Positions 27,437-36,377 of a stretch of 64,000 nucleotides of DNA are shown in pieces. Origin of the DNA: Larkinella sp965227735 (GTDB lineage: Bacteria; Bacteroidota; Bacteroidia; Cytophagales; Spirosomataceae). Numbering within the stretch: the first letter of the stretch is position 1; each line of letters opens with the position of its first letter. The notes under the pieces are model-generated. The model saw only the letters and a list, made by a program, of their open reading frames with translations, ran no database searches and was not told the DNA's origin. A program made the translations under genes and the position numbers. The stretch is taken from the NCBI RefSeq assembly GCF_965227735.1, contig NZ_OZ245776.1:62001-126000 (forward strand). Reading direction: 5' to 3'.

Positions 27437-27525
27437 GTTTACGGTTTTCAGTATTCGGTTTACGGTGGCTGGCGCATGATAAGAACGCGTCAGCCACCGT
27501 AAACCGAATACTGAAAACCGTAAAC
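27437..27525. repeat. Heptamer-repeat hairpin, shared family (copy 1 of 3)
   Basis: Arms of 39 bases (27437-27475 and 27487-27525) match with one mismatch. They are built from 7-base units TTTACGG, TTTTCAG, TATTCGG, TTTACGG and end in TGGCTGGCGC near the loop. Copies 2 and 3 are at 46315 and 47553. Confidence 0.85.
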
Positions 27526-27536
27526 CAACTTAACGC

Positions 27537-28160
27537 ATGCAAACAACACGTACAACACCCAGCCGCTCGGCAAAACGGGCTCATTATGAAGCCGAAACGA
27601 TTTATTCCATTCTGGATGAAGCGCTTTACTGCACCATTAGTTACGCAGTTGACGGACAACCCTGGTCGATCCCAACGGCCTTTGTCCGGGTGGGCGACCG
27701 GCTGCTGATTCACGGGTCGGTCGGCAGTCATTTTATTCGGGAGGTTGAGAAAGGCATTCCGGTTTGCATTTCGGTAACGCTGCTCGACGGTCTGGTGCTG
27801 GCCAAATCGGGGTTCAGCCACTCGGTCAATTACCGCTCCGTCATCATTTTTGCCACCGCCGAAAAAGTGGAAGACTATGCCCAAAAAGTGGAAGCGTTGA
27901 TCCTGATTACCAATAAATTGATTCCTGAACGCTGGGATGATTTACGGAAAGAAACGGAAAGTGAAATCCGGAAAACAACGGTTTTGTCTTTTTCACTGGT
28001 GGAAGCTTCCGCCAAAATCCGGACGGGTCGCCCCAAGGACGAACCGGAAGATCTGGCGTTGCCGATCTGGTCGGGCATCATTCCGTTGGAAACCGTTCGT
28101 CGGGCGGCTATTCCCGATGAATCGAGCGTGGCTTTACCCCTGCCTCCCTATCTTCAGTAA
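27537..28160 (+). CDS. Pyridoxamine 5'-phosphate oxidase family (FMN-binding) protein
   Basis: The 207-residue split-barrel flavoprotein has LYCTISYAVDGQPWSIPTAFVR (in part) near 30-50, LLIHGSVGSHFIRE near 57-70 and SVNYRSVIIFATAEKV near 95-110, as in the PNPOx-like FMN-binding family often beside MocR regulators. Some members reduce or bind heme or nitro compounds; true PNP oxidase activity is uncertain. It is divergent from the MocR gene and is probably its target. The start ATG at 27537 follows the hairpin by 11 bases, so that hairpin may lie in its leader. Confidence 0.82.
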   Translation: MQTTRTTPSRSAKRAHYEAETIYSILDEALYCTISYAVDGQPWSIPTAFVRVGDRLLIHGSVGSHFIREVEKGIPVCISVTLLDGLVLAKSGFSHSVNYRSVIIFATAEKVEDYAQKVEALILITNKLIPERWDDLRKETESEIRKTTVLSFSLVEASAKIRTGRPKDEPEDLALPIWSGIIPLETVRRAAIPDESSVALPLPPYLQ

Positions 28161-28230
28161 GAACAGCGTATAACGACATTACGAATGAACATTGTTTTTT
28201 TAAGAGTAGGAATTCCCCATTCCCACGTTT

Positions 28231-28266
28231 AACAGGAGTCCGGAAGTTTTCGTCCGGGCTCCTGTT
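28231..28266 (+). other. Stem-loop immediately before the ECF sigma start
   Basis: AACAGGAGTCCGGA (28231-28244) pairs with TCCGGGCTCCTGTT (28253-28266), 14 positions with one mismatch. It ends two bases before the ATG at 28269 and contains the only AGGAG of the leader. It could mask translation start; if the true start is the ATG at 28299 it is simply a leader hairpin. No T-run follows, so an intrinsic terminator is less likely. Confidence 0.6.
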
Positions 28267-28268
28267 GT

Positions 28269-28880
28269 ATGAAGACCAGTGGAAATGCGTCGGCCGGAAT
28301 GGACTTGCTGTTTTGGGAGCAGCTCAAGAATGGCAACGAAACCGGTTTGCGGAAATTGATCGAGAAGTATTTCAACGCCTTGCAGAACTACGGCTACAAA
28401 TTTCTGCGCGATGAAGACTTCGTCAAAGACTGTGTTCAGGAGGTGTTTATCGAAATCTGGAACCGGCGCGAACGCGTTGCAGTTCCCGACAGCGTCCGGG
28501 CCTACCTGCTCAGTTCTGTCCGCAAGCGGGTGTTGCGCGAAGGGTACCGGCAACGCATCAACCGGGACGACGAACCGACGGACCTTGAAAATGACCTGAA
28601 CTTCGTGGAATTTTCGCCGGAATGGTCGGTTATCGAACAGGAAAGCCTGGCCGAAACCACCAAACGGATTGCCGATTCTCTGAATCAACTGCCCAAACGG
28701 CAGCGTGAAGTGATTTACCTCCGCTACTACCAAAACCTCGAACGCGACGAAATTGCCGAAATCATGGGCGTCAACCCCCAGTCGGTTTCCAATCTGCTAC
28801 AGGCCGCCTTCAAAACCTTCCGCGACAACTGGGTCGGTTTTATCCTTTTTATCGACCTGATCAAAACCAGCCCTTTTTAA
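28269..28880 (+). CDS. ECF RNA polymerase sigma factor (FecI-like)
   Basis: The 203-residue sigma-70 family protein has region 2 (YGYKFLRDEDFVKDCVQEVF in part, near 41-65) and region 4 (LPKRQREVIYLRYYQNLE and NPQSVSNLLQAAFKTFRD near 141-190). It is followed by a FecR gene (69-base gap) and an STN-containing SusC gene, the standard cell-surface signalling order. It probably directs transcription of the SusC/SusD and exported-enzyme block downstream. The start at 28269 may be replaced by 28299 (MDLLFWEQ), which gives a more usual N-terminus. Confidence 0.92.
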   Translation: MKTSGNASAGMDLLFWEQLKNGNETGLRKLIEKYFNALQNYGYKFLRDEDFVKDCVQEVFIEIWNRRERVAVPDSVRAYLLSSVRKRVLREGYRQRINRDDEPTDLENDLNFVEFSPEWSVIEQESLAETTKRIADSLNQLPKRQREVIYLRYYQNLERDEIAEIMGVNPQSVSNLLQAAFKTFRDNWVGFILFIDLIKTSPF

Positions 28881-28949
28881 ATAAACGGACATAGGCGGGT
28901 ATCTGAATGCAACATCCGCCATCTGTTCATAGCATGAACGTTTACCACC

Positions 28950-30059
28950 ATGAGGACGCCCGATTATCGAAACTACAGCGTTGACGACTTGACGCGGGAC
29001 GAGTACTTCCGGCATTGGGTCATCGACCGCAACGCCCAAAGTGGCGCGTTCTGGTCGGAATGGCTGGCCGAAAATCCGGATTGCACCGACAAAGTGCAGG
29101 TAGCCCGGGCCTTTTTGCAGGCACTGGAGGAGAAAAATACCGCCTTACAACCAGCCGAACTGGATCAGATTTTTAATAATATCGTTCAATCCAATCAGCA
29201 GAACGTCGTTCCGTTGTGGCAAACCACGGTTTTTCGGGTGGCGGCTTCCCTCCTGCTTTGCGTAGGTTTGGGCTATTTTGCGTTTCGGTACGTGTCTCAA
29301 TCCGGCACGGGTCTGCAAGCCGATAGCCGGGATTCATCCCTGAAATACCTCAGCCCCGCTCTGGTCAATGATTACACCGAAACCGTCAATGAAAGCGCCG
29401 AACCCCGGACGTTTGTGCTCCACGACAGCAGCACGGTGATTCTGTATCCCAAAGGAACGCTGCGCTATCCGAATCGTTTTTCGGCCACCAAACGGGAAGT
29501 TTACCTGAGCGGACGGGCGTTTTTTTCAGTTAAGAAAAACCCCAAAATGCCGTTCTGGGTGTATACCGACCAGATTTCGACCCAGGTACTGGGAACCAGT
29601 TTTCTGATTACGACGGGTGAAACCAACGCCAAAGTGGAGGTTCGGTCGGGCCGGGTGTCGGTCTATATGCGGAAAGATGTGGAGAAAGAACAGCCCGCCC
29701 GCAAGAACGAGTCGGTCGGCATGGTGCTGACGCCCAACCAGCAGGTGGTGTTCTCGACGACCGAAAAAAGGCTGGTAAAATCCGTCGTCGAACAACCGAT
29801 TACGCTTCAGAAAGTCACCAAAGAGGCTTACATTTTTGAGGAAGCACCGGTTTCGGAGGTGTTTTCGTTACTGGAAAAAACCTACGGCCTGACGTTTATT
29901 TACGATGCAGCCAACCTGAAAGACTGCTACCTGACGGCCAACCTCGCCGGTGAATCATTGTTTGAAAAACTGAATCTGATCTGCAAAATCACCCGCTCGT
30001 CCTACGAAATGGTGGATGGACAGATCGTTATTCACAGCGAAGGGTGTGAAAATAACTAG
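28950..30059 (+). CDS. FecR family anti-sigma factor
   Basis: The 369-residue inner-membrane regulator has a cytosolic N-terminal part that would hold the sigma factor (about 1-85), one membrane segment (VFRVAASLLLCVGLGYFAF near 91-109), a FecR domain (about 135-245; FVLHDSSTVILYPKGTLRYP in part, YLSGRAFFSVKK) and a C-terminal STN-like domain (about 295-365; VFSLLEKTYGLTFIYDA in part). It should receive the signal from the STN domain of the downstream SusC and release the sigma factor when ligand binds. Confidence 0.92.
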   Translation: MRTPDYRNYSVDDLTRDEYFRHWVIDRNAQSGAFWSEWLAENPDCTDKVQVARAFLQALEEKNTALQPAELDQIFNNIVQSNQQNVVPLWQTTVFRVAASLLLCVGLGYFAFRYVSQSGTGLQADSRDSSLKYLSPALVNDYTETVNESAEPRTFVLHDSSTVILYPKGTLRYPNRFSATKREVYLSGRAFFSVKKNPKMPFWVYTDQISTQVLGTSFLITTGETNAKVEVRSGRVSVYMRKDVEKEQPARKNESVGMVLTPNQQVVFSTTEKRLVKSVVEQPITLQKVTKEAYIFEEAPVSEVFSLLEKTYGLTFIYDAANLKDCYLTANLAGESLFEKLNLICKITRSSYEMVDGQIVIHSEGCENN

Positions 30060-30082
30060 TTATTATTGAACCGATTAGGCAA

Positions 30083-30116
30083 TTCCGGTAAATTTTTTCT
30101 AAAAAAATTACCGGAA
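30083..30116 (+). terminator. Hairpin between FecR and SusC genes
   Basis: TTCCGGTAAATTTTTT and AAAAAAATTACCGGAA form a stem of about 16 pairs with a 2-base loop. The T-run is within the stem rather than after it. It may partly terminate or process the transcript, separating the regulatory pair from the SusC operon. Confidence 0.6.
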
Positions 30117-30166
30117 ACCAGTATGTAACCACCGCTGTCGCTATCCATGAGCAAACCCCTTTTCTC

Positions 30167-33100
30167 ATGGATAGACTTTATAAAAAGCCCCTTTCCTTCC
30201 GGACCCTCATGAAACTATCGGTTATTCAGCTTCTGATGACGATCCTGTTTGTGGGTGCGACGTATGCCCACGATGCCAACGGCCAGGAAGTGCTGGAGCA
30301 GCGCATCGCGGTGAAAGCCGAAACCACCAACCTGAAAAAAGCACTGACGTTTCTGGAGCGTACTGCCAATGTGCTTTTCATCTACAATCCGCGCGAAATT
30401 CAGGTCAACCAGAAGGTAACGCTGGAAAACCGGTTTGTGACGCTCAAAGAAACACTTAACGACCTGCTGACGCCACTTCACATTCGCTACGAAGTAAGCG
30501 GGAAGCAGATTGCCCTTTTCAAAATGAACGGCACGGGCAGCACACTCCCGAACAACACTCTGACTACCAGTGACATCCTGGCTGATCTGACCGTATCTGG
30601 TACGGTTTCCGACGAAAAAGGCGAAGGCTTACCGGGCGTCAGCGTGCTGGTGAAAGGCACCACACGCGGCACAACGACCAATGGCGACGGGAAATACCAG
30701 ATTGTGGTTCCCAATGAATCCAGTGTGCTGGTTTTCAGCTTCGTCGGGTTTGTTTCGCAGGAAATTGCGGTGGAGAAACGCACCAGCCTCAACGTTTCGT
30801 TGAAAACCGACAACAAGAGCCTGGAGGAAGTGGTCGTGGTGGGATACGGAACCGTGAAAAAATCGGATCTGACGGGCTCGGTTGCCAAAGTCGGCGAAGC
30901 CAACATCAAGGCCACGCCCATTCCGTCGCTCGACCGCGCCATGCAGGGCCGCGCTGCGGGGGTTCAGGTAGTGTCCAACTCGGCGCGGCCCGGCGGAAAC
31001 TCCACCATCCGGATTCGGGGGTCGGGCTCGGTCAATGCCGGCAATGATCCGCTCTACGTCATCGACGGTTTTCCGACAACGGGTCTGAACTCCATCAATA
31101 CCGACGACATCGAGTCCATCGAAATCCTGAAAGATGCGTCGGCCACCGCCATTTACGGCTCGCGGGGTTCCAATGGCGTGGTGCTCGTCACGACCAAACG
31201 GGGCAAAGCCGGTAAGGCAGTAATTAGCTACGAAGGCTATTACGGCAACCAGTCGGTGCGCCGGAAACTCCCGATGCTTAACGCCCGTCAGTTTGCCGAA
31301 CTGGTCAACGACGCCCAGATCAACAACGGCGGCAAGGCCTATTTCGACGGCAGCACGGCGGATCGTCCGCTGGTTTCTACCTTGGGCGAAGGCACCGACT
31401 GGCAGAGCATCGTCATGCGCGATGCGCCCATTCAGAATCACCAGCTTTCGGTTTCTGGGGGCGCCGAGAAGTCCCGGTATGCAGTGTCGTTTGGCTATTA
31501 CGGTCAGGACGGTATTCTGCTGAAATCGGATTTCAAACGCTACACGCTGCGGGCCAACCTCGACAACGATCTGACATCGCGGCTGAAAGTAGGTGTCACC
31601 ATGCAGGGAGCCTATACCCTCACCAACAACCCGCGAACCGAAACCGACGGCAACCTGGCCGTGAGCGGCATCATCAGTTCAGCCCTCAATTATTCCCCCA
31701 CCTTTCCGGTACGGAATGCCGACGGAAGCTATTACAAAAACCAGGGCGCGCTGAACGGGCTGGGTGCCGACAATCCGCTGGCCGTCGCCAACGAATTTAC
31801 GGACAAAACCGCCCTCATCCGCATCCTGGCCAATGCCTACGTCGACTACAAAATCATCGAAGGGCTGACCTTCCGAACCAGTTTTGGGACAGATTTGCAA
31901 AGCTCGAAAAACAATTCCTACGTCACCCGGCTGGCGGTGGTGGGCGCGAGCGTGGGCGGTAGTGCCTCCGTATCCAGCTCCCAAAGCGTCAACTGGCTGA
32001 ACGAAAACATCCTGAATTATACCCGGCAACTCGCTCCCAAACACAGCCTCAATGCGGTTTTGGGGTATACGATTCAGGGACTGGCTGCCGAAAGCGTGGT
32101 GGCCAATGCCAATACCTTTTCCGACGACTTTGCTTCGTATAATAACCTCGCAGCCGGTTCGACCCTGGTGGCCCCGCGCTCCGGGAGCAGCGACTGGCGG
32201 CTGATTTCGTATCTGGCGCGGGTCAATTACGGCTTCGATGATCGCTTTCTGTTGACGCTGACCGGTCGCCGGGATGGGTCGTCGCGGTTTGGGCCGAACA
32301 ACAAATTCGGGTTCTTCCCCTCCGGTGCTATTGCCTGGAAACTCGCCAACGAACCCTGGCTGAAAGACCTCACGTTTATTTCTGATGCCAAACTGCGGGC
32401 CAGCTACGGTTTGTCGGGAAATCAGGAAATCGGGAACTACCAATACCTGGCCAACATCAGTTCGGCCCCTTACGTCATCGGCGGGGCACTGAACGTCGGA
32501 TCGGCCACGGCGGGCATTGGCAACCCCGATTTGCGCTGGGAAAAAAACGCCCAATTTGACGTCGGTTTTGACGTCGGATTGCTCAATAACCGCATTCAGG
32601 TATCGGCCGATTATTACATCAAAAAGACCTCTGATCTGCTTTTTAACGTGGGTGTGCCTACTTCCTCCGGTTTTTCCACCACGCTGAAAAACCTGGGTAG
32701 TGTTCGCAACAAAGGCTTCGAATTTTCGATGAACACGATCAATGTGGACCAGGGCGGTTTTCGCTGGACGTCGGAATTCAACATCTCCTTCAACCGGAAC
32801 AAAATCCTGTTCCTGGATGGCCGGAAAGAATTCCGAACGGGCTCGGATGCCACCATTTCCAACACCACCCAAAACCCGATTTTGCTGCGGGTCGATAGTC
32901 CGCTGGGCAATTTTTTCGGGCTGGTTACCAACGGTATTTTCCAGAACCAGGCAGAAGTTGATGGGTCGGCCCAAAAAACGGCAAAACCGGGTGATCTCCG
33001 GTATGTGGACCGGAACGGCGATGGCGTGATCAACGATGCCGACCGGGACATCATCGGCAACAGCAACCCGGATTTTTTCGGCGGGCTGAACAACACATTC

Positions 33101-33562
33101 TCCTACAAAGGCTTCGACCTGAACATTTTTGTACAAGGCACATACGGCAACGAAATCCTGAATTTTGCCACCTTCGACCAGTTGAACCTGACGGGTGGCA
33201 ACAACCAGTCGGCCCGGGCGCTGGACCGCTGGACGCCCACCAATCCCAGCAACACCATTCCCCGCGCCAACGCCGGGGGCGGCTCCCGGCTGCTTTCGTC
33301 GCTGCACGTCGAAGACGGTTCGTACCTGCGTTTCAAGAACATTTCGCTGGGCTATAACCTGCCCAAAAGCCTGTTGAACCGCCTGTCGGTTGGCTCCGCC
33401 AAAGTGTATGTTACCGCCCAGAATTTCATTACCCTGACCTCGTACTCAGGCTATGATCCGGAAGTGAACCGCTACGGAAGTTCTTCACTGAGCCAGGGGC
33501 TGGATTACGGCGGGTACCCGTCCGCAAAAACCGTATTAGTAGGTCTGAACCTGAAATTTTAA
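30167..33562 (+). CDS. STN-domain SusC/RagA TonB-linked transporter (third locus)
   Basis: The 1131-residue protein has a long signal region ending near residue 40 (TYAHDANGQ), an STN signalling domain (about 48-115; TTNLKKALTFLERTANVLFIYN in part), a carboxypeptidase-like domain (about 144-215; VSGTVSDEKGEGLPGVSVLVKG in part), the EEVVVVGYGT signature near 223-232, a plug with LYVIDGFPTT and DASATAIYGSRGSNGV, and a barrel ending VGLNLKF. The STN domain lets it signal to the FecR encoded upstream when substrate binds. SusD follows after 7 bases and five exported pyruvyl transferase-like genes come next, so its substrate is probably linked to them. Confidence 0.95.
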   Translation: MDRLYKKPLSFRTLMKLSVIQLLMTILFVGATYAHDANGQEVLEQRIAVKAETTNLKKALTFLERTANVLFIYNPREIQVNQKVTLENRFVTLKETLNDLLTPLHIRYEVSGKQIALFKMNGTGSTLPNNTLTTSDILADLTVSGTVSDEKGEGLPGVSVLVKGTTRGTTTNGDGKYQIVVPNESSVLVFSFVGFVSQEIAVEKRTSLNVSLKTDNKSLEEVVVVGYGTVKKSDLTGSVAKVGEANIKATPIPSLDRAMQGRAAGVQVVSNSARPGGNSTIRIRGSGSVNAGNDPLYVIDGFPTTGLNSINTDDIESIEILKDASATAIYGSRGSNGVVLVTTKRGKAGKAVISYEGYYGNQSVRRKLPMLNARQFAELVNDAQINNGGKAYFDGSTADRPLVSTLGEGTDWQSIVMRDAPIQNHQLSVSGGAEKSRYAVSFGYYGQDGILLKSDFKRYTLRANLDNDLTSRLKVGVTMQGAYTLTNNPRTETDGNLAVSGIISSALNYSPTFPVRNADGSYYKNQGALNGLGADNPLAVANEFTDKTALIRILANAYVDYKIIEGLTFRTSFGTDLQSSKNNSYVTRLAVVGASVGGSASVSSSQSVNWLNENILNYTRQLAPKHSLNAVLGYTIQGLAAESVVANANTFSDDFASYNNLAAGSTLVAPRSGSSDWRLISYLARVNYGFDDRFLLTLTGRRDGSSRFGPNNKFGFFPSGAIAWKLANEPWLKDLTFISDAKLRASYGLSGNQEIGNYQYLANISSAPYVIGGALNVGSATAGIGNPDLRWEKNAQFDVGFDVGLLNNRIQVSADYYIKKTSDLLFNVGVPTSSGFSTTLKNLGSVRNKGFEFSMNTINVDQGGFRWTSEFNISFNRNKILFLDGRKEFRTGSDATISNTTQNPILLRVDSPLGNFFGLVTNGIFQNQAEVDGSAQKTAKPGDLRYVDRNGDGVINDADRDIIGNSNPDFFGGLNNTFSYKGFDLNIFVQGTYGNEILNFATFDQLNLTGGNNQSARALDRWTPTNPSNTIPRANAGGGSRLLSSLHVEDGSYLRFKNISLGYNLPKSLLNRLSVGSAKVYVTAQNFITLTSYSGYDPEVNRYGSSSLSQGLDYGGYPSAKTVLVGLNLKF

Positions 33563-33569
33563 TGCATAG

Positions 33570-35018
33570 ATGGCTATGAAAACCAACACCTTATTGCTCT
33601 TTGTGGCCCTATTGGCAACCGCCTGCGAAAGCCAGCTCGACCTGTCTCCCGTAACGAACCTGACCAATGCCACCTACTACAAAACTGCCGACGATGCCAA
33701 AGCCGCGCTGGGAGCCTGCTACAACGCCATCGGCAACACAGACCCAAACCTGGACATTACGACGACCGACGACGCCATCCCCTTTCTGACGGGCGACGCC
33801 AACCGGCCGCTGTTGTGGCGGTATGACATCACGCCTGCCAATTCTTTTGTCAGTCTGTATTCACCGGCCTACCGGGGCATCAACCGCTCCAATACCGTCA
33901 TCGACCGTTTGCCCGGTATTGCGATGGACGAAACGCTGAAGAAGCGCTACATCGCCGAAGCGAAGTTTCTGCGGGCGTTGCATTATTTCAACCTCGTACG
34001 GCTCTATGGCGATGTGCCGCTGGTGACGAAAGAAACCACCTCGCTGGAAGGCCTGGAACTCCCCCGGTCGCCGGTCAATGATGTTTATGCGTTGATTGAA
34101 GCGGATTTGAAGGAAGCCGAGAGCGTTTTACCGGTTACCTATCCGGCCAGCGAGTCGGGCCGGGCTACGCAGGGAGCCGCCAAGGGGATGCTGGCAAAAC
34201 TCTACCTCTGGCGCGCCGGAACCACCGCTGGTTCGCCTTTCTGGACACAGGCAGCAGCCAAAGCAAAGGAAGTAATCGACCAGGGCGTTTATGCGCTGTA
34301 TGACAACTATGCCGATGCGTTCGCGCTGACCGCGCGGGGTGGCAAGGAGAATATTTTTGAAGTGCAATATCTGACCGATGTGCGCGGCCACAGCATTGGA
34401 CGCGGTTTTGGCGTCCGGGCCGCCCTGATTTACCCCAGTGGCGGAGCGGGCATTGCACGGGTCAGCGCCAGTTTGTTCAATGCCTATTCGGCAAACGACA
34501 AACGGAAGCCGGTTACGTTCATCACGTCGTATGTCTACAACGGCGTGACAACCAATCTTTCCATCACCGATCCTGACCCTACGAAGGCGGTTTCTTTCCA
34601 GAAACTGTGGGACAAAACCGCCAAAACCAACGGCGGTGAAGGCACGAGCGTTCCGATCCTGCGGTATTCCGATGTGTTGCTGATGCAGGCCGAAGCCCTC
34701 AATGAAGTGAACAACGGTCCGACCGCGGAAGCCTATGCCGCCATCAACAAAGTGCGCATCCGGGCGGGACTGACGGCCTTGACGGGCCTCAACTACCAGC
34801 AATTCAAAGAAGCGGTTTTGCTGGAACGACGGCTGGAGCTGACGTTCGAAAACAACCGCCGGTTCGATCTGATCCGGACGGGCAAGCTGGTGGAGGCCGT
34901 GAAAGCCGACAACACGTTCAACCGGAATCCGGTCATCAAGCCGTTCCACGTTTTACTGCCCATTCCACAAGTGGATATGGATGCCAATCCGAGTCTGGTT
35001 CAGAATCCCGGCTATTAA
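33570..35018 (+). CDS. SusD/RagB family outer-membrane lipoprotein (third locus)
   Basis: The protein has 482 residues. MAMKTNTLLLFVALLATAC is a lipoprotein signal with acylated Cys19; a start two codons later (33576) is equally possible. Typical SusD parts include the N-terminal NLTNATYYKTADDAKAALGACY (in part), AEAKFLRALHYFNLVRLYGDVP (in part), a VPILRYSDVLLMQAEALNE segment, and the end VQNPGY. It binds the ligand at the surface for the SusC encoded 7 bases upstream. The first exported pyruvyl transferase-like gene starts 11 bases after its stop, so these genes appear to form one operon. Confidence 0.94.
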   Translation: MAMKTNTLLLFVALLATACESQLDLSPVTNLTNATYYKTADDAKAALGACYNAIGNTDPNLDITTTDDAIPFLTGDANRPLLWRYDITPANSFVSLYSPAYRGINRSNTVIDRLPGIAMDETLKKRYIAEAKFLRALHYFNLVRLYGDVPLVTKETTSLEGLELPRSPVNDVYALIEADLKEAESVLPVTYPASESGRATQGAAKGMLAKLYLWRAGTTAGSPFWTQAAAKAKEVIDQGVYALYDNYADAFALTARGGKENIFEVQYLTDVRGHSIGRGFGVRAALIYPSGGAGIARVSASLFNAYSANDKRKPVTFITSYVYNGVTTNLSITDPDPTKAVSFQKLWDKTAKTNGGEGTSVPILRYSDVLLMQAEALNEVNNGPTAEAYAAINKVRIRAGLTALTGLNYQQFKEAVLLERRLELTFENNRRFDLIRTGKLVEAVKADNTFNRNPVIKPFHVLLPIPQVDMDANPSLVQNPGY

Positions 35019-35029
35019 TCGAACCAAAC

Positions 35030-36376
35030 ATGATGCGCAGTCGAAGAGACTTTTTGAAAGCAACCAGCCTGTCGGTGGCCACCGCTGCCCTGCCACCGAT
35101 GGGAATGCAACACCCGGTTCCGCACTCTTTCGTTTCGAAGAAGACGCCGACCATCATGCTGCGCTCCTCGTGGCGGGATGCCAACATCGGCGATCAAGGT
35201 CACACGCCTGGCACATTAAGACTCCTAGAACGCCATATTCCCGAAGCGCAACTGCTCCTCTGGCACGCCGAACCCCGGCCCGAAACCGAAAAGCTGGTGA
35301 CCCAAAATTTCCCGAAAGTCAAAATTGTGCGGGGTAATTTTTACACAGGAGACACCCTTTCGGACGAGCTGAAAGCGGCTTTCGACCAGACGGATCTGCT
35401 TATTCATAATTCGAGCCAATCTTTTAATTACGGCTTGTATAACTACGAATGGGGCGGCCCGATCAGGGCGCTGACGCCGTTTTATTACTGTTATGACAAG
35501 GGGATTCCGTTCGGTATTTATGGACAGTCGTTCGATAAATTCGCCCCGCCTTCGCAGTATTTTTTTCGGGATATTCTGAACCGGGCGGCTTTTCTGTACG
35601 CCCGCGACAACGAATCGCTCAACTTCCTGAAAGCCGAAACCTTCCATCCGTCCATCCTCGAATTTGCCCCGGACGGCTGTTTTGGAATCGATATCCGGGA
35701 TGAACGCAAAGGGCTGGCGTATCTGACACAGGCAGGTTTGGAAGATGGCAAATTCCTGGTGGTTATTATCCGAACCAATACGCCCCATTTCAACGAAAAA
35801 GGGGAAGGAAATTTACTAAATCCCACGAAACCGACGCCTGAGCAACAGGAGCAGGACCGCACCCGGATGGCTAAAATCAGGCAGGTCATTACACACTGGA
35901 TCAAGGAAACCGGTTATAAAGTGCTGCTGGCGCCGGAAGTAGATAAAGAAATGCCGCAGGCGAAAAATCACCTATACGATCAACTGGACGTGACCATCCG
36001 GCAGAAAGTCGTTTTGCGCGACACCTTCTGGAATGCCGACGAAGCCATGTCGGTTTATGCCCGCGCTCATTCGCTGATTGGTATGGAACCGCACTCGTTG
36101 ATTATGGGCCTGGCCCTCGGTAAACCGGTGATTCACGTTCGCTCCCATTTCCACGGTCGAAAAGGCTGGATGTTTCGCGACATCGGCTTGCCTGAGTGGC
36201 TGTTTGAAGTGGACGAAAGCCCGGCTTCGGCCTGGATCGACCAGCTCTCAAAAATTCACCGCGACTATCCGGCGGCCAAAGCCAAGGCACAAAAGGCGAT
36301 GGCATTCGTGCAAAAACGTCAGTCCGAAACCATGATGGCTGTCCGCAAAATCGTGGGTTTGCCAAGCACCAAATAG
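35030..36376 (+). CDS. Tat-exported polysaccharide pyruvyl transferase family protein, copy 1 (divergent)
   Basis: The 448-residue protein starts with SRRDFLK, a textbook twin-arginine motif, then a hydrophobic stretch to about residue 26. The rest fits the PF04230-type pyruvyl transferase fold: LRSSWRDANIGDQGHTPG (45-62 or so), GKP-type GIPFGIYGQS, LEFAPDGCFGIDIRD and GMEPHSLIMGLALGKPVI near the end. It is the most diverged of the five tandem copies: the HGSGPS motif of copies 2, 3 and 5 is NSSQSF here, and extra sequence lies near 250-275. Known family members add a pyruvate ketal to sugars from PEP in the cytosol. Export argues for a different donor or reaction. Confidence 0.8.
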   Translation: MMRSRRDFLKATSLSVATAALPPMGMQHPVPHSFVSKKTPTIMLRSSWRDANIGDQGHTPGTLRLLERHIPEAQLLLWHAEPRPETEKLVTQNFPKVKIVRGNFYTGDTLSDELKAAFDQTDLLIHNSSQSFNYGLYNYEWGGPIRALTPFYYCYDKGIPFGIYGQSFDKFAPPSQYFFRDILNRAAFLYARDNESLNFLKAETFHPSILEFAPDGCFGIDIRDERKGLAYLTQAGLEDGKFLVVIIRTNTPHFNEKGEGNLLNPTKPTPEQQEQDRTRMAKIRQVITHWIKETGYKVLLAPEVDKEMPQAKNHLYDQLDVTIRQKVVLRDTFWNADEAMSVYARAHSLIGMEPHSLIMGLALGKPVIHVRSHFHGRKGWMFRDIGLPEWLFEVDESPASAWIDQLSKIHRDYPAAKAKAQKAMAFVQKRQSETMMAVRKIVGLPSTK

Positions 36377-36377
36377 T

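Noticed and set aside
31679..33307. Minus-strand frame of 542 codons inside the third SusC gene
   Set aside because: It is an antisense shadow of the conserved TonB-linked barrel; no signal, domain or start context.
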